Assembly: GCA_001784275.1 (NCBI GenBank)
Contig: MFQB01000011.1
Span: forward strand, 9,671-17,083
Reading direction: 5' to 3'
DNA from: Candidatus Magasanikbacteria bacterium RIFCSPHIGHO2_02_FULL_47_14
GTDB taxonomy: Bacteria; Patescibacteriota; Patescibacteriia; Magasanikbacterales; UBA922
Length of the DNA stretch: 7,413 bases
A program made the translations under genes and the position numbers. Numbering within the stretch: the first letter of the stretch is position 1; each line of letters starts with the position of its first letter. Shown here piece by piece: positions 4,757 through 7,413 of this stretch. The notes beneath the pieces were generated by a model. The model was not told the DNA's origin. It searched no databases and saw nothing but the letters and a program-made list of their open reading frames with translations.

Positions 4757-5461
4757 ATGAGTAATTTTTCTCATATGCCCGTTACTTCTTCTGTACAAAG
4801 AAGTATTTTTTTTGTTCTTTCGGCTTGGTTAGCGCTGGTTTTGACTTTTTTTCCTACAGTGGCGAGTGCAACTCCAATCTCCGGGGCTGACTTGGACATG
4901 GGAAAATTGTATATTGATGATTTTGGTTTTACTGAGTATACGACAGAGGCAAATAACGCCACTGCCGCTGATGTGAGTTGGCCGTTTACCGGAGGCGCAA
5001 GTGTTTACTTTGGATCAACCAGTAAGTTTCAAAAAATATACTTTTACCTTTCCGCTGAAAATGTAAGTGGTGGTTGGACACCCGGAGGTGATGAAATGAA
5101 CTATTTTCAGTTTTATAATGGAACGGACTGGGAAAATATTACTGTGACAAATGACACAGGTGCGTGGGATGGAACGGGTATCCATACCTTTAGCTTTACT
5201 CCTGACGCAGATTGGGCCGTAAGTCAGGTTAACTCAGAAGGCACTGACTATTACTATATTCGTATAAACGGCTGTGACACAGGCTGTAACCAAATGAATG
5301 GCTCCATTGACATGGACCAGGTTTCTCTCTTGTCGTACAGTGGCGGAGCTGCAGTCCCGGAACTTTCTGACCTGTTATACGTTCTTATCATTGCCGGCAG
5401 CGCAGTTTTTCTCTGGTATAAGGTCCCACGTCGCCCGGCAAACCCATACGCAAGTGCCTAA
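4757..5461 (+). CDS. Secreted surface protein with C-terminal VPELS-type anchor
   Basis: This 234-residue protein starts with a signal peptide (hydrophobic core about 17-35, likely cleavage after VASA at 38). A beta-rich, Asn/Gly/Thr/aromatic-rich ectodomain follows (about 39-195), then a C-terminal cassette: VPELS (200-204), one helix (205-222) and a short basic-proline tail. The ectodomain has a close cysteine pair, CDTGC (173-177), and several NxT/NxS sequons (for example NAT, NVS, NGT, NIT). This resembles surface beta-sandwich or carbohydrate-binding-like domains, but I recognise no named family. The C-terminal layout (short motif, helix, Arg-rich end) resembles the PEP-CTERM/PEFG-CTERM class of sorting signals, so processing by a membrane sortase-like enzyme is possible but unproven. 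ATG 4757 is chosen over TTG 4709 because it leaves a proper signal peptide and because 4709 lies in the predicted promoter. Confidence 0.75.
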   Translation: MSNFSHMPVTSSVQRSIFFVLSAWLALVLTFFPTVASATPISGADLDMGKLYIDDFGFTEYTTEANNATAADVSWPFTGGASVYFGSTSKFQKIYFYLSAENVSGGWTPGGDEMNYFQFYNGTDWENITVTNDTGAWDGTGIHTFSFTPDADWAVSQVNSEGTDYYYIRINGCDTGCNQMNGSIDMDQVSLLSYSGGAAVPELSDLLYVLIIAGSAVFLWYKVPRRPANPYASA

Positions 5462-5478
5462 CAAATAAAGCAGACCTC

Positions 5479-5510
5479 AACTCCCAGCCCTAAAGGTTGG
5501 GAGTTTTTTT
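5479..5510 (+). terminator. Strong intrinsic terminator after the surface-protein gene
   Basis: Bases 5479-5489 (AACTCCCAGCC) pair with 5495-5505 (GGTTGGGAGTT) around the loop CTAAA, with 11 pairs including one G-U, followed by a T-run 5504-5510. It begins 18 bases after the stop at 5461 and separates the accessory block from the mraZ promoter. Confidence 0.9.
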
Positions 5511-5529
5511 GGCTGAAATTTGATAAATC

Positions 5530-5550
5530 TGTGGATAAAAAGGGGATAAA
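5530..5550. promoter_or_regulatory. DnaA-box-like element upstream of mraZ
   Basis: TGTGGATAA at 5530-5538 is the exact reverse complement of the DnaA box TTATCCACA. A related GGGGATAAA lies at 5542-5550. GATAAA occurs three times, starting at 5522, 5534 and 5545. The element sits between the terminator and the mraZ promoter, so DnaA-linked control of the cell-division cluster is conceivable. The box consensus is that of other bacteria and has not been tested here. Confidence 0.35.
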
Positions 5551-5554
5551 TAGG

Positions 5555-5583
5555 TTGTTTTCTTTTATTTAGTGGTGTAAAAT
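5555..5583 (+). promoter_or_regulatory. Candidate promoter of the mraZ-rsmH-ftsL cluster
   Basis: TTGTTT (5555-5560) is followed after 17 bases by TAAAAT (5578-5583, 5/6 to the -10). Initiation near 5590 falls among the MraZ boxes, so bound MraZ would block RNA polymerase, in keeping with the autorepression known for this operon in other bacteria. Confidence 0.5.
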
Positions 5584-5597
5584 GGGGTCAAGTGGGT
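5573..5597 (+). promoter_or_regulatory. MraZ operator: three TGGGN-type repeats with 10-bp period
   Basis: TGGTG (5573-5577), TGGGG (5583-5587) and TGGGT (5593-5597) are spaced exactly 10 bases apart, each separated by a 5-base spacer. This is the known MraZ-binding pattern (TGGGN direct repeats with 5-base spacers) described for E. coli. The array overlaps the -10 and initiation region immediately before mraZ, the expected autoregulatory site. Confidence 0.75.
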
Positions 5598-5601
5598 AAG
5601 A

Positions 5602-6051
5602 ATGGTAAATCCCCGAATTATGTTTATTGGTGAGTACACCCACAACCTGGATGAAAAAGGACGACTTTCTATCCCAAAAAAGTTCCGTCAGGCTCTTTTA
5701 AAAGGCGCAGTAGTGACACGCGGACTCGATGACTGTCTGTTTTTGTACACCAAAGAAGAGTGGGGAAAGTTGGCAGAACGTTTGGCACGGTTGCCATTTT
5801 CACAGGCAAACACACGAGCCTTTGCCCGTCTGATGCTTGCCGGCGCTATGGAAGTGCCACTCGATAAACAAGGTCGAATTATGTTGCCGGAGTATTTACG
5901 CATGTATGCCGATCTCACCAAAGAGGTCATCGTTGCCGGTTTGTATAACCGGCTCGAAATTTGGGGTCAGCATGCATGGCGCGAATACACCAAACGCACA
6001 GAAGGCGCTCGTAATGAAATTGCAGAGCAGCTTGGTGAGTTAGGAGTGTAA
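5602..6051 (+). CDS. mraZ: MraZ, transcriptional regulator of the dcw cluster
   Basis: MraZ is a ring-forming DNA-binding protein that represses its own division/cell-wall operon. The protein has two SpoVT-AbrB-type half-repeats with the family motif DxKGR. The first is GEYTHNLDEKGRLSIPKKFR (10-29) and the second is VPLDKQGRIMLPEYLR (85-100). The segment GLDDCLFLYTKEEW (41-54) between them is also typical. Length is 149 residues from 5602, or 143 from the in-frame ATG at 5620; most MraZ proteins begin at the equivalent of 5620 (MFIGEY). I give the longer form because neither start has a clear Shine-Dalgarno. The 5620 start would leave the last MraZ box in the leader and is a serious alternative. 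The gene leads the cluster and rsmH follows two bases after its start-stop gap. Confidence 0.95.
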   Translation: MVNPRIMFIGEYTHNLDEKGRLSIPKKFRQALLKGAVVTRGLDDCLFLYTKEEWGKLAERLARLPFSQANTRAFARLMLAGAMEVPLDKQGRIMLPEYLRMYADLTKEVIVAGLYNRLEIWGQHAWREYTKRTEGARNEIAEQLGELGV

Positions 6052-6055
6052 TATG
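6041..6055 (+). promoter_or_regulatory. Strong Shine-Dalgarno for rsmH
   Basis: AGGAG at 6042-6046 lies within the last codons of mraZ, six bases before the rsmH ATG at 6053. It is the clearest ribosome-binding site on the plus strand and fixes the rsmH start. Confidence 0.75.
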
Positions 6056-6961
6056 CGACATATCCCGGTTCTTTTAAACGAAGTTGTCACTGCGTTGGCG
6101 CTTCGCCCCGGTGAGAATGTGATTGACTGCACACTGGGTGACGCCGGTCATGCGGAAAAAATTCTCGAAAAGACAGCACCCGGGGGCAAACTGTTGGGCA
6201 TCGATGCCGATCCTGAGTCGTTGTTGCGTGCAAAGCAGTTTTTATACGCATACGGCGAACGAGTCATATATGTAAGAGAAAACTTTTCTCATTTAAAAGA
6301 TATCGTTGACCGAGAAAAGTTTGATCCGGTGAATGCAATCTTGCTCGATTTGGGGTGGTCGTCACCTCAGTTTGAAGAGCGGGGGCGCGGATTTTCTTTT
6401 CTCAAGCCAGAAGAGCCGTTGGACATGCGCTACACTGTGAGCGGCGAAATGAAGACCGCTGCAGACCTCCTTGCCCAAGAAACTGAAGCAGATCTGGAAA
6501 AAATATTTCGAGAGTACGGCGAAGAAAAGTTCAGCACTGAGATTGCGCATGCCATTGTCACTGAAAGGCAGGCCGCTCCGTTCCAAGCCGTCGCGCAACT
6601 GATTGAAGTTATCTTAGAGGTATACAGAAAACGACTGCACTCAGAAAAAGAAGTCCCGTGGATTGGTGGGGTGCATCCGGCGACCAAAGTATTCCAGGCC
6701 TTGAGAATCGCAGTAAATGACGAACTTGGAGTCGTGCGATCAGTACTACCTCAGGCGGTTGACGTCCTTGCGTCGGGTGGGCGACTGGCAGTCATCACCT
6801 TTCATTCGCTCGAAGACAGAATCGTAAAACATTTTTTTAAGTCACAAGAACAAATTTCCATTAGAGTCATTACCAAAAAAGCAGTGCAGTGCTCACCTGA
6901 GGAATACGAAGCGAACCCTCGGGCTCGTTCAGCAAAACTTCGGGTTATCGAAAAATTATGA
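6053..6961 (+). CDS. rsmH: RsmH (MraW), 16S rRNA m4C1402 methyltransferase
   Basis: RsmH transfers a methyl group from S-adenosylmethionine to N4 of 16S rRNA C1402 at the ribosomal P-site. The 302-residue protein is full length for the family. MRHIPVLLNEVV (1-12) is the family start. DCTLGDAGHAEKILE (25-39) is the SAM-binding loop, with GIDADPESL (49-57) as the acidic motif. ILLDLGWSSPQFEERGRGFS (96-115) and PLDMRY (122-127) are catalytic-region motifs. HPATKVFQALRIAVNDEL (208-225), ITFHSLEDRIVKHFF (248-262) and NPRARSAKLRVIEKL (288-302) complete the signature. Deviations from the usual TxGxGGHS and LGVSSPQ are GDAGH in the SAM loop and GWSS in place of GVSS. The start has a good Shine-Dalgarno and its TGA overlaps the next ATG. 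Confidence 0.97.
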   Translation: MRHIPVLLNEVVTALALRPGENVIDCTLGDAGHAEKILEKTAPGGKLLGIDADPESLLRAKQFLYAYGERVIYVRENFSHLKDIVDREKFDPVNAILLDLGWSSPQFEERGRGFSFLKPEEPLDMRYTVSGEMKTAADLLAQETEADLEKIFREYGEEKFSTEIAHAIVTERQAAPFQAVAQLIEVILEVYRKRLHSEKEVPWIGGVHPATKVFQALRIAVNDELGVVRSVLPQAVDVLASGGRLAVITFHSLEDRIVKHFFKSQEQISIRVITKKAVQCSPEEYEANPRARSAKLRVIEKL

Positions 6962-7290
6962 CCTACAGCTCACACGCCATCCAACAAAAAAATATGTCTG
7001 CACCGGTCCACATGCGTCCGCAGGTTCGGTTTGGGTTGTTTGGGTTGGCGCTTACCTTGTTGGTGTTGTATGTGATCCAGACGAGCACCCTATCAACAAA
7101 GGGTTTTGATATCGCGCAACTTGACAGTCGGATTCGAGAGCTTGAACAAGAGAATCAACGCATTGACTTTCAAATCGCTCAACACCGGTCAATGCAGAGC
7201 ATCCAAGGTCGCCTCACGTCGTTAGGCATGGTGTCTGCGGAAAACCCACAGTATATCAACCTGGGCGGAAGCGTGGTTGCCCGCCGTTAA
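6958..7290 (+). CDS. ftsL: FtsL/DivIC-like septum protein
   Basis: This small bitopic division protein has a short cytoplasmic N-terminus (about 1-23) and one transmembrane helix (about 24-43, LFGLALTLLVLYVI). A coiled-coil heptad region follows (about 53-78, IAQLDSRIRELEQENQRIDF), then a C-terminal region with LGMVSAENPQYINLGG (89-104) that matches the FtsL/DivIC end block with the GM...P..I.L pattern. FtsL joins FtsB and FtsQ (DivIC and DivIB in Gram-positives) in the complex that activates septal peptidoglycan synthesis. The family is very divergent, so the name rests on topology and on position right after rsmH, where ftsL normally stands. Its ATG overlaps the rsmH stop as ATGA, so translation is probably coupled. 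Length, 110 residues, is normal for FtsL. Confidence 0.85.
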   Translation: MTYSSHAIQQKNMSAPVHMRPQVRFGLFGLALTLLVLYVIQTSTLSTKGFDIAQLDSRIRELEQENQRIDFQIAQHRSMQSIQGRLTSLGMVSAENPQYINLGGSVVARR

Positions 7291-7318
7291 AAAAATGTAA
7301 GAAGTTATACCTGACGAC

Positions 7319-7352
7319 CTCCGATGAGTAGTGTTACCTCGGAGAGTTTTTT
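7319..7352 (+). terminator. Weak terminator-like hairpin after ftsL
   Basis: CTCCGA (7319-7324) pairs with TCGGAG (7339-7344) around 14 bases that can also form a 3-bp inner pairing, and six Ts follow at 7347-7352 after AG. The stem is short and the T-run is two bases off, so it may be an attenuator or a chance hairpin. It is 28 bases past the ftsL stop. Confidence 0.4.
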
Positions 7353-7366
7353 GTGTAATAGAAACT

Positions 7367-7399
7367 CTGTCTTTGCCTCCATATTAAGACGCAAGACAG
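7367..7399. repeat. Inverted repeat near the window end
   Basis: CTGTCTTTGC (7367-7376) pairs with GCAAGACAG (7391-7399) with one bulged T, loop of 14 bases. No U-run follows. No coding frame or promoter can be supported in the remaining bases to 7413. Confidence 0.35.
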
Positions 7400-7413
7400 G
7401 GTCGTTTGCTGAT

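Noticed and set aside
7291..7413. tRNA or other standard RNA gene at the right end
   Set aside because: No acceptor stem, T-loop GTTCRA or CCA pattern can be found; only small hairpins are present.

Overview
The window looks like chromosomal DNA of a small-genome bacterium, most plausibly from the Candidate Phyla Radiation (Patescibacteria, Parcubacteria-like). This is inferred from the moderate GC of most of the window, the short single-domain proteins, the tightly packed genes with short leaders, the short mraZ-rsmH-ftsL head of a division/cell-wall (dcw) cluster, and the surface proteins made of a signal peptide, a small ectodomain and a C-terminal anchor. No taxonomic search was possible, so the assignment is an inference.

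Left end (1 to about 290): the first 180 bases are 74% GC by hand count, against 33% for 301-360. They encode, on the minus strand, the N-terminus of a GC-rich lipoprotein that runs off the window edge. It does not match the rest in composition or codon use, so it is either a recent acquisition or a chimeric assembly join. Next (289-358) comes a minus-strand regulatory knot: a terminator with a consensus promoter nested in it, then an 11-bp hairpin at the predicted transcript start.

Region 380-1051 (minus) encodes a membrane-anchored protein with a cytoplasmic DnaJ-type cysteine cluster of six CxxC pairs. A short divergent promoter region (about 1055-1185), which may also hold a frame-broken gene remnant, separates it from the plus-strand genes.

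Region 1186-4677 (plus) is a run of accessory genes: a GIY-YIG nuclease-like protein, a DUF1801 protein, a four-helix small transporter-like protein, a DUF1428 protein, a tandem PhnB-type VOC protein, a membrane-anchored leucine-rich-repeat protein and a half-size EamA transporter. DUF1801, DUF1428 and PhnB-type proteins are small stress/metabolite-associated folds often found near each other in bacteria. Their substrates cannot be read from sequence.

Region 4757-5510 holds a secreted surface protein with a C-terminal VPELS-type anchor, closed by a strong intrinsic terminator. After it comes a DnaA-box-like element and a promoter carrying three MraZ-box repeats. Then come mraZ, rsmH and an ftsL-like gene, coupled by a strong Shine-Dalgarno and an ATGA overlap. 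This is the classic start of the dcw cluster: a transcriptional regulator, the 16S rRNA m4C1402 methyltransferase and a septal membrane protein. After ftsL (7291-7413) there are potential hairpins, one followed by six Ts, and no gene that can be read before the window ends.
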